This document shows positions 23,224-30,858 of a stretch of DNA of 33,527 nt, piece after piece. Position numbers and translations under genes: made by a program. This DNA comes from Pedobacter glucosidilyticus. Lineage in GTDB: Bacteria > Bacteroidota > Bacteroidia > Sphingobacteriales > Sphingobacteriaceae. The stretch is from assembly GCF_002483235.1 (NCBI RefSeq), contig NZ_DLHN01000008.1, positions 17,782 through 51,308 on the forward strand, given 5' to 3'. The notes under the pieces were generated by a model. The model was not told the DNA's origin. It searched no databases and was given only the letters and a program-made list of their open reading frames with translations. Positions within the stretch are counted from its first letter, which is position 1; each line of letters starts with the position of its first letter.

Positions 23224-24531
23224 GTGAAAAAAATCCTCATCATATCTCCTTACTTCCCTCCGTGTAATGCGGCAGATATGCAGCGCATACGGATGAGTCT
23301 CCCCTATTTCAAAGAATTTGGATGGGAGGCAAACGTTGTTTGTGTGCACCCAGACTTTTGTGAAGTAAATAAAGACCATCTATTACTAGAGGCTATACCA
23401 ACTGATATTAAAATTTATACTGTAAAACCTATTTCTAAAAAATGGACCAAAAAAATAGGGTTAGGCAGTATAGCAATCAGGTCTTTAAACGCCATACGTA
23501 AGAAGGTAGATGTTTTATTAAATAAAGAGCATTTTGATTTGATATATTTTTCTACGACGCAGTTCCCCGTGTGTATTTTAGGAAATTATTGGAAAAAAAG
23601 GTTTGGGATACCTTATATCATTGATATGCAAGACCCTTGGCATTCTGATTATTATATCAATAAACCTAAAGCAGAACAGCCACCAAAATATTGGTTTTCC
23701 TATCGTTTAAATAAATGGTTAGAGCCTTTGGCTATGAAACATGTAGATGGTTTGATTAGCGTATCTGAAGCTTACATTAAAACACTGCAAACACGTTACG
23801 AACATATTAGAAAAGTACCTGTCAAAGTAATCACTTTTGGCGTATTTGATCAGGACTTCTGTATTGCTGAAAAGCATCAATTTGATTATCCTTCTATGAT
23901 TCCATACAAAAATGAAGATGTGGTTAATGTGGTTTATGTAGGTCGTGGAGGTTTGGATATGAAAGACGCATTAGTCAAGCTATTCAGTGCTTTTCGATTA
24001 GGATTAAGACAAGAAGCATCTTTGTTTAAAAACATGCATTTTTATTTTTTAGGCACCAGTTATGCTCCTGACGGACAAGGAAAACAAACCATATTTCCAT
24101 TGGCCCAAGAAATGGGTATAGCAGCTTACGTTACCGAGCAAACCAATCGAATTCCTTTTTACCAAACGCTAAATACTTTGAAAAGTGCGGATTTATTATT
24201 TATTGCAGGATCTAATGATCCACAATATACTGCTTCCAAAACGTATCCTTATATGTTCTCAAAAAATCCTCTACTAGCTATTTTTCACCAAGATAGTAGT
24301 GCAGCTAAAATCATAAGAGAATGTAATGCAGGCGAAGTAATTACTTTTGATATGCCAGAAGATACAGCAATCCATCAAATATATACTATTTTGAAAACTA
24401 TCTTATTAAAACAAGGGAAACAATTTACTCGCCATGAAAGCAAATTGAATCAATATTCGGCCAAAAACAAAACAGCAGAACAATGCGATTTTTTTGATAA
24501 AGTTCTAACTGCTTCGAAGATTACTATTTAA
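23224..24531 (+). CDS. Glycosyltransferase family 4-like protein
   Basis: A 435-residue protein starting at GTG 23224. The N-terminus KKILIISPYFPPCNAADMQR (2-21) matches GT4-like enzymes, as does IDMQDPWHSDYY, and 'HVDGLISVSEAYIKTL' marks the start of the linker to the C-terminal domain. That domain has VVYVGRGGLDMKDALVKLFS and KSADLLFIAGSNDPQYTASK but no E-x7-E motif, as in many 'glycosyl transferase 4-like' capsule proteins. It lies 22 bp after the previous gene. Confidence 0.78.
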   Translation: MKKILIISPYFPPCNAADMQRIRMSLPYFKEFGWEANVVCVHPDFCEVNKDHLLLEAIPTDIKIYTVKPISKKWTKKIGLGSIAIRSLNAIRKKVDVLLNKEHFDLIYFSTTQFPVCILGNYWKKRFGIPYIIDMQDPWHSDYYINKPKAEQPPKYWFSYRLNKWLEPLAMKHVDGLISVSEAYIKTLQTRYEHIRKVPVKVITFGVFDQDFCIAEKHQFDYPSMIPYKNEDVVNVVYVGRGGLDMKDALVKLFSAFRLGLRQEASLFKNMHFYFLGTSYAPDGQGKQTIFPLAQEMGIAAYVTEQTNRIPFYQTLNTLKSADLLFIAGSNDPQYTASKTYPYMFSKNPLLAIFHQDSSAAKIIRECNAGEVITFDMPEDTAIHQIYTILKTILLKQGKQFTRHESKLNQYSAKNKTAEQCDFFDKVLTASKITI

Positions 24532-24561
24532 AAAATGCTATCATAACATAGACAAATCTAG

Positions 24562-25782
24562 ATGTTAAAAAAATTAGCAATTATTACTACACATCCTATT
24601 CAATATTACGCTCCCCTATTTCAATTATTAGCTAAAGAAACTAACCTGACGGTATTTTATACCTGGGGAGAAGGCTCCTTAAAAAAGTTAGATCCTGGTT
24701 TTAATAGAGTGATTGAGTGGGATATTCCATTGTTAGAAGATTATCCTTACCAGTTTTTAAAAAATGAGAGTAAATATCCTGGTAGTCATCATTTTAAGGG
24801 AATTATAAATCCTAATCTGATTGAGCATATTGAAGAATTTAATCCCGATGCGATTATACTGATTGGTTATGCCTACCAGAGCCACTTACAGGTGTTGAGA
24901 CACTTTAAAGGAAAAACACCACTATGGTTTAGAGGAGATTCGACCCTATTGGATAAAGATGCAGGTTGGAAAAAGTATATAAAAAGTATTTACCTGAAAT
25001 GGGTTTATAGCCATGTTGATTTGGCTTTTTATGTTGGGACAGCTAATAAAGCCTATTTTAAGAAATATGGTTTAAAAGAAAGGCAGTTGGTATTTGCACC
25101 ACACGCCATAGACAGCGGACGCTTTGCAGAAAATCGAGCTGAGGAAGCGGCTGTATTAAGAAAAAAGCTTCACATTAGACCAGAAGATGTGCTGATTCTA
25201 TTTGCAGGAAAGCTGGAACCTAAGAAGGATCCTGAATTGTTGCTAGACGCTTTTATAGAGATGATTAAATCCAAAAAAGCAATGCATAATGAAAAAAGTC
25301 ATTTACTATTTGTGGGTAACGGTATATTAGAAGAAAGTCTAAAGTTAAAAGTGGAAAGTTTAAAGAGAGAAGCAAAAAGTGAAAGTTTAGACAATAATTG
25401 GACTTCTGCCAGTTTGATAAATAGTATCCATTTTATGGGCTTTCAGAATCAACAAATGATGCCTGTATTATACCAAGCTTGTGATGTATTCTGCTTACCT
25501 TCGAAAGGACCAGGAGAAACTTGGGGGCTTGCTGTAAATGAAGCTATGGCTAGTGGTAAAGCTGTTATCTTAGCCAATAAAGTAGGCTGTGCAGCAGATT
25601 TAGTAAAAGAAAATATCAATGGATTTGTATTTGAAGCGCATAGAAAAAGTCAATTAACAGCAATTTTGGATAAATTAGAAAAAAATCATTTAGAAAAAAT
25701 GGGATTGGCTTCAAAAGAAATCATTAAGCAATGGAGTTTTGAAAAACAAGTTAGTAGTATCTTGAACAAATTAAATGATTAA
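24562..25782 (+). CDS. Glycosyltransferase family 4 with a short repeat-derived insert
   Basis: A 406-residue GT-B enzyme. TTHPIQYYAPLFQLLAKETN (9-28) and YTWGEGSLKKLDPGF are characteristic of a Bacteroidota GT4 group. LFAGKLEPKKDPELLLDAF (213-231) and GPGETWGLAVNEAMASGKAV (317-336) form the donor site with its E-x7-E pair. Between LLFVGNG (248-254) and IHFMGF (289-294) sits a Lys/Glu/Ser-rich stretch (about 257-285, bases 25330-25416) where related proteins usually have a short loop. Its DNA is built of GAAAGT.TAAAG words like the repeats elsewhere in the window. It overlaps the next gene by 8 bp. Confidence 0.9.
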   Translation: MLKKLAIITTHPIQYYAPLFQLLAKETNLTVFYTWGEGSLKKLDPGFNRVIEWDIPLLEDYPYQFLKNESKYPGSHHFKGIINPNLIEHIEEFNPDAIILIGYAYQSHLQVLRHFKGKTPLWFRGDSTLLDKDAGWKKYIKSIYLKWVYSHVDLAFYVGTANKAYFKKYGLKERQLVFAPHAIDSGRFAENRAEEAAVLRKKLHIRPEDVLILFAGKLEPKKDPELLLDAFIEMIKSKKAMHNEKSHLLFVGNGILEESLKLKVESLKREAKSESLDNNWTSASLINSIHFMGFQNQQMMPVLYQACDVFCLPSKGPGETWGLAVNEAMASGKAVILANKVGCAADLVKENINGFVFEAHRKSQLTAILDKLEKNHLEKMGLASKEIIKQWSFEKQVSSILNKLND

Positions 25783-26881
25783 ACGCTTACCCATTCTAGA
25801 TTGTTTAAGAGGGTTAGCTGCTCTACTTGTGGTATTACATCATTATCTAACTTTTAATGGACAAGCTGTTTTTAATTTGGTACCACGTCTTCTCTGGAAT
25901 ATCTTATCCTTTCTTAATGAATTAAATAATGAGGCTGTATTATTCTTTTTTGTTCTTTCAGGCTTTTGTATCGCTTTAGCTACAAAAGGTCATTTAATAA
26001 AAAGTAAAAATGAAACAAACTTATTTTTGTACAAACGCTTTAAAAGAATATTACCTGTTTACCTATTAGCCCTACTATTTAGTTTAATTGTAGGCTGGAC
26101 AATGTCAAAACTTACACTTCCTGAATATGCGTGGTCTAACTTAATAGGAAATTTGCTGTTTTTGCAAACCTCAACAGGTGCAACAGATTTTTGGTTTAGT
26201 CCTTATGGAAGTAATGGTCCATTATGGTCATTAGCCTATGAAATGTTCTTTTATTTGGTGTTTCCCTTATACAGCTATCTTTTGTTAAAAAAGAAATACC
26301 TATATGCTCAAAATTATCAACTCATACTCTTGTTTAGTGTCTCTTTAACCTGTATTGCCCTAAATAAGTTTTTTATTTATATACCTTATTTTGCCTTTTT
26401 ATCTTATTTTGTTATCTGGATAGCTGGTTTTTTAGTCGCTTGTCATTTCCTGAATGAAACAAAAAATGACAAACTCTTTATTGCGCTATTTCTGTGTGGC
26501 TTACTCTCACTGATTTTTCATGAATTAATCATTTCTGATGCTTTACTAGAGGTTATCAAAGGTTTATGGATAGCGAGCTTCTTTTATATTGTCATTCGGT
26601 TTGAGAAGATATGGCGGCCAAGTGTGCATAGAATTTTCATTTGGTTAACTAATGTATTTAGCTATGTAGGACATGGGAGCTATGCCTTATATGCACTACA
26701 TTACCCATTACTAATGTTAATGAATCACTTTAAAATAGCTTTATCCGTACAGCTGTTTATCTTGATGATAAGTATAATCTTATGCCCGATGATAGAGCAG
26801 AGATTACAACATCTTCAATTGACATTTCTTAACAGAAATTATTTATTTTGGTATTCTAACACTCATTCGTCCAAATCCTAA
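25775..26881 (+). CDS. Acyltransferase family 3 membrane protein
   Basis: A 368-residue multi-pass membrane protein. The N-terminal hallmark PILDCLRGLAALLVVLHHYL (6-25) has the conserved DxxR and His, and AVLFFFVLSGFCIALA and KRFKRILPVYLLALL follow as expected. ARhydrophobic segments continue to the end, with no SGNH domain. It most likely transfers an acetyl group to a glycan on the periplasmic side. It overlaps the GT4 gene by 8 bp and precedes the Wzy-like gene by 1 bp. Confidence 0.92.
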   Translation: MIKRLPILDCLRGLAALLVVLHHYLTFNGQAVFNLVPRLLWNILSFLNELNNEAVLFFFVLSGFCIALATKGHLIKSKNETNLFLYKRFKRILPVYLLALLFSLIVGWTMSKLTLPEYAWSNLIGNLLFLQTSTGATDFWFSPYGSNGPLWSLAYEMFFYLVFPLYSYLLLKKKYLYAQNYQLILLFSVSLTCIALNKFFIYIPYFAFLSYFVIWIAGFLVACHFLNETKNDKLFIALFLCGLLSLIFHELIISDALLEVIKGLWIASFFYIVIRFEKIWRPSVHRIFIWLTNVFSYVGHGSYALYALHYPLLMLMNHFKIALSVQLFILMISIILCPMIEQRLQHLQLTFLNRNYLFWYSNTHSSKS

Positions 26882-26882
26882 A

Positions 26883-28289
26883 ATGCAGCAATTTAAATCA
26901 CTTGGTATTTTGGGAAACATACTTTTAATTTCAGGTATTGTTTACGCTACCATGAGTATGAATCCTCTTCATACAATAGTAGCTGTAATTGCACCATTTA
27001 TTCTAATAAAATTAAGTTGGAAAAGTAATGAGGCACCTATCCTATTTACCGCATTGATGACCCAGTATATGGCAATTTCGGTAAAAGTGTTTTATGCAAA
27101 TTATAGCAATTTAGCTTTTGATGATATCAGCTTGCACCGTTATCCTGATTATATCAATGAAGCCTATTTTTGGGGAATGGGGGGCCTAATATCACTAGCA
27201 TTAGGTATACATTTCGCTGTTAGAGGCTTTAAACATGCTAATAATACCAGCATTTTAGCCGCTAGTCATCAGTTTAATGGTGATAAGCTGGGAAGGCTTT
27301 ACCTGCTATTAGCTATAGCATACCCTATTTTGTTTAAATTATCTTTTTCTCTAGGAGGTTTACAGCAACCTTTAAGTAAGTTAATTGAGTTTAAATGGGC
27401 ACTATTTTTTATATTTATGATTTATGCTTTCTATAAAAACGAGAAGAAAATGTTTTTATGGATAGCCTCGCTAGAATTATTATTTAGTTTTACGGGATTC
27501 TTTTCTGGGTTTAAAGACTATTTCCTCATTTTGTTTATTGGTATGGTGCTGGTGTATGGTCAAAATTTGAGGTTACAAAACATCATCCCTTTAGGAGTAA
27601 CTTTAATTGTAGGCTTTTATACTTTGATGATTTGGCAATATGTTAAACCCACCTATCGTGAATTCTTAAATGCAGGAAGTACTTCACAGGTTTCTGTCAG
27701 AGGTACCGGAGAGTCTTTAACTAAGCTTTATGATTTGGTGACCGCTATAGATAGTACTGGAATTAAAGAAGGTTTTGAAGCGACCGTAAATAGGCTTTCG
27801 TACATAGAATTTTTATCAGGAACTATGGGGCATGTGCCTTATCAATTAGAGCATACCAATGGTGAACTTTGGCTTGGTGCGGTAGAACGTGTGCTAAAAC
27901 CCAGAATTTTATTTCCTGAAAAGGCTGCTATTGACGACTCTGAAAAAGCAAGATTATATACAGGGCAGGATTATTCTGGTTCGGAAAGCGGTACTTCAAT
28001 TAGTTTAGGTTATTTTGCAGAAAGTTATGTGGATTTTGGAAGAGCTGGCATGTTATTAATTTTATTAGTATTTGGCTTCGTGATTGGAAGTATTTACAGA
28101 TATATATTAAAACAATCGCCAGACCTACTAATAGGTACTGCACTAACTATTCCTTTATTTTTTGTGATATTCAACTATGAAAAGGCACTAGATAAAATAT
28201 TTGGTGCACTCTTTATGTATTTGATTATTTATCTTGCTTTTAATAGACTTGTGATCAAAAAAACCATTGAGTATTTAAAAAATGATTAA
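26883..28289 (+). CDS. Wzy-like polymerase/ligase (probably the exosortase-Y-associated type)
   Basis: A 468-residue membrane protein with about ten to twelve hydrophobic segments and one large non-membrane loop (about residues 253-375), the layout of Wzy O-antigen polymerases. The loop carries VKPTYREFLNAG, ERVLKPRILFPEK (335-347) and, before the next helix, TSISLGYFAESYVDFGRAG, motifs seen in Bacteroidota Wzy-like proteins. From memory, a Wzy-like family travels with exosortase XrtY, and xrtY lies 4 kb downstream, so this is probably that protein. It would polymerise glycan repeat units in the periplasm. A composite repeat block follows directly. Confidence 0.8.
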   Translation: MQQFKSLGILGNILLISGIVYATMSMNPLHTIVAVIAPFILIKLSWKSNEAPILFTALMTQYMAISVKVFYANYSNLAFDDISLHRYPDYINEAYFWGMGGLISLALGIHFAVRGFKHANNTSILAASHQFNGDKLGRLYLLLAIAYPILFKLSFSLGGLQQPLSKLIEFKWALFFIFMIYAFYKNEKKMFLWIASLELLFSFTGFFSGFKDYFLILFIGMVLVYGQNLRLQNIIPLGVTLIVGFYTLMIWQYVKPTYREFLNAGSTSQVSVRGTGESLTKLYDLVTAIDSTGIKEGFEATVNRLSYIEFLSGTMGHVPYQLEHTNGELWLGAVERVLKPRILFPEKAAIDDSEKARLYTGQDYSGSESGTSISLGYFAESYVDFGRAGMLLILLVFGFVIGSIYRYILKQSPDLLIGTALTIPLFFVIFNYEKALDKIFGALFMYLIIYLAFNRLVIKKTIEYLKND

Positions 28290-28327
28290 AGTTAAGGCAA
28301 AGAACAAGGAGTAAAGAATAAAGATGA

Positions 28328-28354
28328 GGGCTTCGACTTCGCTCAGCCTGACAA
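28328..28354 (+). repeat. REP-like core element, copy 3
   Basis: A 27-bp element with halves GGGCTTCGACTTC and GCTCAGCCTGACAA. It matches the copies at 28631 and 29279 at all but a few positions and is in opposite orientation to the copies at 3646 and 3953. Confidence 0.75.
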
Positions 28355-28630
28355 ATTATTGGGAATGGTGGAAAATTGGAAGGTTGGAAATGGTTGGAAG
28401 TCGGAAGACCGCGGACCGCAGGGTAATCGTCGTGTAGATAGAGAATTACAGTTGCGAAGTCGAATGACCGAGGACCGATGACTGCGGGGATAATGGTCGT
28501 GTAGATGAAAAATTGTAATAGTCCGAAGACCGAGGACGGAAGTTGGAAGACTGGGCAACAAGGAGTAAAGAATAGAGAGTAAAGAATAAAGAGCAAGGAA
28601 TGGAGAGCAAGGAGTAAAGAGTAAAGATGA

Positions 28631-28657
28631 GGGCTTCGACTCTGCTCAGCCGGACAA
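28631..28657 (+). repeat. REP-like core element, copy 4
   Basis: A 27-bp element (GGGCTTCGACTCT, GCTCAGCCGGACAA) followed by TGTTATCGGGA, whose ATCGGGA is half of the palindrome found at 3523-3540. Confidence 0.75.
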
Positions 28658-28777
28658 TGTTATCGGGAATGGTGGAAAACTGGAAGGTTGGAAATGATTG
28701 GAAGTCGGGCGACCGAGGACCGCAGTTTGGCGACGCATAACCCAGATCCCAGTAATTACTAGATGTAATTTCATACA

Positions 28778-28817
28778 AAGATAATCGACAATTTACCGAT
28801 TATCTTGTGTTTTTTTT
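28778..28817 (+). terminator. Intrinsic terminator ending the Wzy-like gene unit
   Basis: AAGATAATCG (28778-28787) pairs perfectly with CGATTATCTT (28797-28806) around a 9-base loop, and a run of eight T follows from 28810. It lies about 490 bp after the Wzy-like gene, past the repeat block, so any transcript would include the repeats. Confidence 0.72.
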
Positions 28818-28940
28818 ACATTTATTTATGGAAATTTATCAAATTTTACAGTCTTAAGCAACACATCCATGAAGTCATCAATCGTTACTTAGTATTTTAA
28901 ATAATGATTTGATAACTCATCTTCAAGTAGCTACTCATCC

Positions 28941-30554
28941 ATGAAAATCCTCCATATCACAGCATCCTATAAACCAGCATACATTTACGGTGGACCGGTG
29001 ATGTCTGTAGCGAAGTTGTGTGAGGAAGTTCAGGCTGAAAGCGAAAGGCTGAAAGCGGAAAGCGAAGGGCTGAAGGCTGAAAGCGAAAGGCTGAAAGCGG
29101 AAAGCGAAGGGCTGAAGGGTGAAAGCGAAGGGCTGAAGGCTGAAAGCCGGAGAGAAGATGTTGGGAGTCAGAAGACCGGGGACGGAAGACCGCAGGGAGA
29201 TAGTGGTATAGATGGAGAAAGTCCGGAGACCGAAGACCGTGTACTGGGGAGTGATAGCGAAACGGGTTTAGGAAATGAGGGTTTCGACTCTGCTCAGCCT
29301 GACAAAATGATAGTTTCTGTTTATACTACTTTGGCTAATGGGAAAGAGGAACTACCCTACCAAAATGGGGAAACTAAAATGGTAGATGGTGTTGAGGTCA
29401 CCTATTTTAAGCGCATCACCAAAGATCATAGTCACCTCTCTCCTGCCCTTTTATGGCATTTATGGAAAACTGTTAAGCAATTTGATGTGGTGCATATTCA
29501 TGCCTGGTGGAATTTGGTTAGCATGCCTGCTTGCTTGATTGCTTTATGTAGAGGCGTGAAGGTAGTTTTAAGCCCTAGAGGCACCCTCAGCTTATACTCT
29601 TTTGAAAAAGATAAAAGTTTATTGAAGAAGGTATTTCATCAATTATTAGGAAAACATTTGTTAAATGCCTGTTATTTTCATACCACCAGCGCTAAAGAGG
29701 CCAGAGATACGCAAGCTTTATTGAAACCAAAGACTATTTTTAATATTCCAAATTTTGTGAACCTCCCCTGGGAGAAAAGCTTCATGAAAGAGGAAAAAAC
29801 TGATGACGTTTTAAGATTGATATTTTTATCTCGTATCGAAGAAAAAAAAGGGCTTGAGCTGTTGTTTAAAGTTTTGAAAACGCTAGATTTTGCCTGGGAA
29901 TTAAGTATTGTTGGAGAAGGTGAAGGGGGATATGTGGAAAGGTTGAAGTTGGAAGGAGACGGAGTACCGAAGACTGGAGACCGAGGACAGAAGACTGGAG
30001 ACCGAGGTCCGAAGACCGGAGACGGAAGACTGGGTGGTGATTGGCAGGAAGTTGTGAGTGAAGGTGAAAGTTGGGAAAGAAGACCGAAGACCGGGGACAG
30101 AAGTCCGAAGACCGCAGACGGAAGGCTGGGTGGAGAGCGGCAGGAAGTTGTGAGTGAAAAGGGAATTAGGGAGAAGAACTTTGCTAAGGGTATCCATTGG
30201 TTGGGGCCTGTGTATGGGGATGAGAAATTTGACTTATTGGCAGCGCATGATATTTTTATTTTGCCTTCTTATGATGAGAACTTTGCGAATGTGGTGATTG
30301 AAAGTTTATATACGGGAACGCCTGTGGTGATTACAGAAAACGTGGGCTTAAGTGATTATGTCAAAGAAAAAAACTTAGGATGGGTTTGTAAGAGAGAAGC
30401 TGCTGATTTAAAGACAAGCTTACAAAAAGCTTATCAGGATATCTTAAACAAAAAAATGCAGCCTGAAAGATTGCAAAGCACCATTAGAAACGACTTTAAA
30501 GAAAGAAATATCTTGAAACATTATCAGGCGATGTATATGGATTTATCTATTTAA
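28941..30554 (+). CDS. Glycosyltransferase family 4 with two in-frame repeat-encoded inserts
   Basis: A 537-residue GT-B protein, about 150 longer than usual. Family parts are intact: ITASYKPAYIYGGPVMSVAK (6-25), VVHIHAWWN (183-191), SPRGTLSLYSF (211-221), FLSRIEEKKGLELL (295-308) and PSYDENFANVVIESLYTG (442-459) with the E-x7-E pair. Insert 1 (about residues 31-122) is AESEGLK-type heptads and then a GDGRPQG/SPETEDR segment ending FDSAQPDK, which is the REP-like core translated. Insert 2 (about 337-411) is KTGDRG words. Both fall where relatives have short surface loops. From memory it resembles the XrtY-associated transferase XYAG1. Whether it still works is unknown; the frame is open throughout. 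Confidence 0.85.
   Translation: MKILHITASYKPAYIYGGPVMSVAKLCEEVQAESERLKAESEGLKAESERLKAESEGLKGESEGLKAESRREDVGSQKTGDGRPQGDSGIDGESPETEDRVLGSDSETGLGNEGFDSAQPDKMIVSVYTTLANGKEELPYQNGETKMVDGVEVTYFKRITKDHSHLSPALLWHLWKTVKQFDVVHIHAWWNLVSMPACLIALCRGVKVVLSPRGTLSLYSFEKDKSLLKKVFHQLLGKHLLNACYFHTTSAKEARDTQALLKPKTIFNIPNFVNLPWEKSFMKEEKTDDVLRLIFLSRIEEKKGLELLFKVLKTLDFAWELSIVGEGEGGYVERLKLEGDGVPKTGDRGQKTGDRGPKTGDGRLGGDWQEVVSEGESWERRPKTGDRSPKTADGRLGGERQEVVSEKGIREKNFAKGIHWLGPVYGDEKFDLLAAHDIFILPSYDENFANVVIESLYTGTPVVITENVGLSDYVKEKNLGWVCKREAADLKTSLQKAYQDILNKKMQPERLQSTIRNDFKERNILKHYQAMYMDLSI
29031..29306 (+). repeat. In-frame repeat insert 1 within the GT4 gene
   Basis: Two copies of a 42-bp unit (each two 21-bp halves of the type GCTGAAAGCGAAAGGCTGAA) plus partial copies fill 29035-29150. 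GACCGGGGACGGAAGACCGC words follow, then GATAGTGGTATAGATGGAGA, which resembles the intergenic stretch at about 28491. The insert ends in the 27-bp REP-like core at 29279-29305. All is translated as part of the enzyme. Confidence 0.8.
29949..30173 (+). repeat. In-frame repeat insert 2 within the GT4 gene
   Basis: GACCGAGG/GAAGACTGGA words fill this stretch. A 42-bp segment at 30021-30062 (starting GACGGAAGACTGGGTGG, ending GTTGTGAGTGAA) is repeated at 30117-30158 with few changes. It encodes KTGDRG-like residues between the VGEGEGGYVERLK and IHWLGPVYGDEKF parts of the donor domain. Confidence 0.8.
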
Positions 30555-30572
30555 ATACTGAAATTAAGAATT

Positions 30573-30580
30573 TATTTTTG
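30573..30580 (+). promoter_or_regulatory. Candidate -7 promoter element for the Zeta-like module
   Basis: TATTTTTG matches TAnnTTTG exactly, 23 bp before the ATG of the small upstream gene. No TTG is present at the expected -33 distance. Its position in the 49-bp gap suggests that the module has its own promoter. Confidence 0.4.
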
Positions 30581-30603
30581 TATTTTTAAAAATAATTTCG
30601 ACC

Positions 30604-30858
30604 ATGAATAGCATCATTTCATTAGTAAAGATAGGCAACCAAGCAGTAAGAAAGCATAGAGAGCAGAAACTCAATTCTGGCAAACCATTTATGATTAATT
30701 CCCCAGAACTTCCAGATAAACAATCCTATTTAGAATATCCAAACCATAGTATCAAATTAGTTTCTCTTTCTTCAGATGGTAAAACTTTAAAGGTGATTAA
30801 AGAGCTTTCACTTCATGAGGCTGAAACATTAAGGGAAAAATTAGGCTTAAGCATTTAA
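30604..30858 (+). CDS. Small protein, putative antitoxin for the Zeta-like toxin
   Basis: An 84-residue protein with no family I can name. The N-terminal helix is basic (IGNQAVRKHREQKLNSGKPF) and the C-terminal part ends in a helix, ELSLHEAETLREKLGLSI. It does not resemble the Epsilon antitoxin of Gram-positive plasmids. It overlaps the Zeta-like gene by a single base (TAATG), the arrangement expected of an antitoxin. Small partners of this sort precede Zeta-like genes in other Bacteroidota and Proteobacteria, but the antitoxin role here is inferred from order alone. Confidence 0.6.
   Translation: MNSIISLVKIGNQAVRKHREQKLNSGKPFMINSPELPDKQSYLEYPNHSIKLVSLSSDGKTLKVIKELSLHEAETLREKLGLSI

Larger units (their letters stand above)
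28290..28770. repeat. Composite repeat block after the Wzy-like gene
   Basis: About 480 bp of modular repeats. A unit of about 117 bp at 28305-28421 recurs imperfectly at 28608-28725. Each holds AAGGAGTAAAGA words, a GGGCTTCGACTxxGCTCAGC core, TGGAAGGTTGGAAATG and GACCG(A/C)GGACCGCAG words. Between them TCGTGTAGAT occurs twice (about 28429 and 28497) with more GACCGAGGAC words. Three overlapping minus-strand frames are open across it, which reflects low complexity rather than genes. Confidence 0.85.

Noticed and set aside
19959..23379. Minus-strand open frames at 19959-20162, 20564-20779 and 23161-23379
   Set aside because: Antisense shadows of glycosyltransferase genes; no supporting motif or spacing.
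28255..28778. Three overlapping minus-strand open frames (72-113 codons) as candidate genes
   Set aside because: They cover the composite repeat block in several frames at once and translate to Ser/Pro/Phe/Leu-rich low-complexity sequence. They are better explained as stop-poor repeats.
29901..30197. Minus-strand open frame of 98 codons within the GT4 gene
   Set aside because: It matches insert 2, the repeat stretch, and shows the same low-complexity pattern as the intergenic block.
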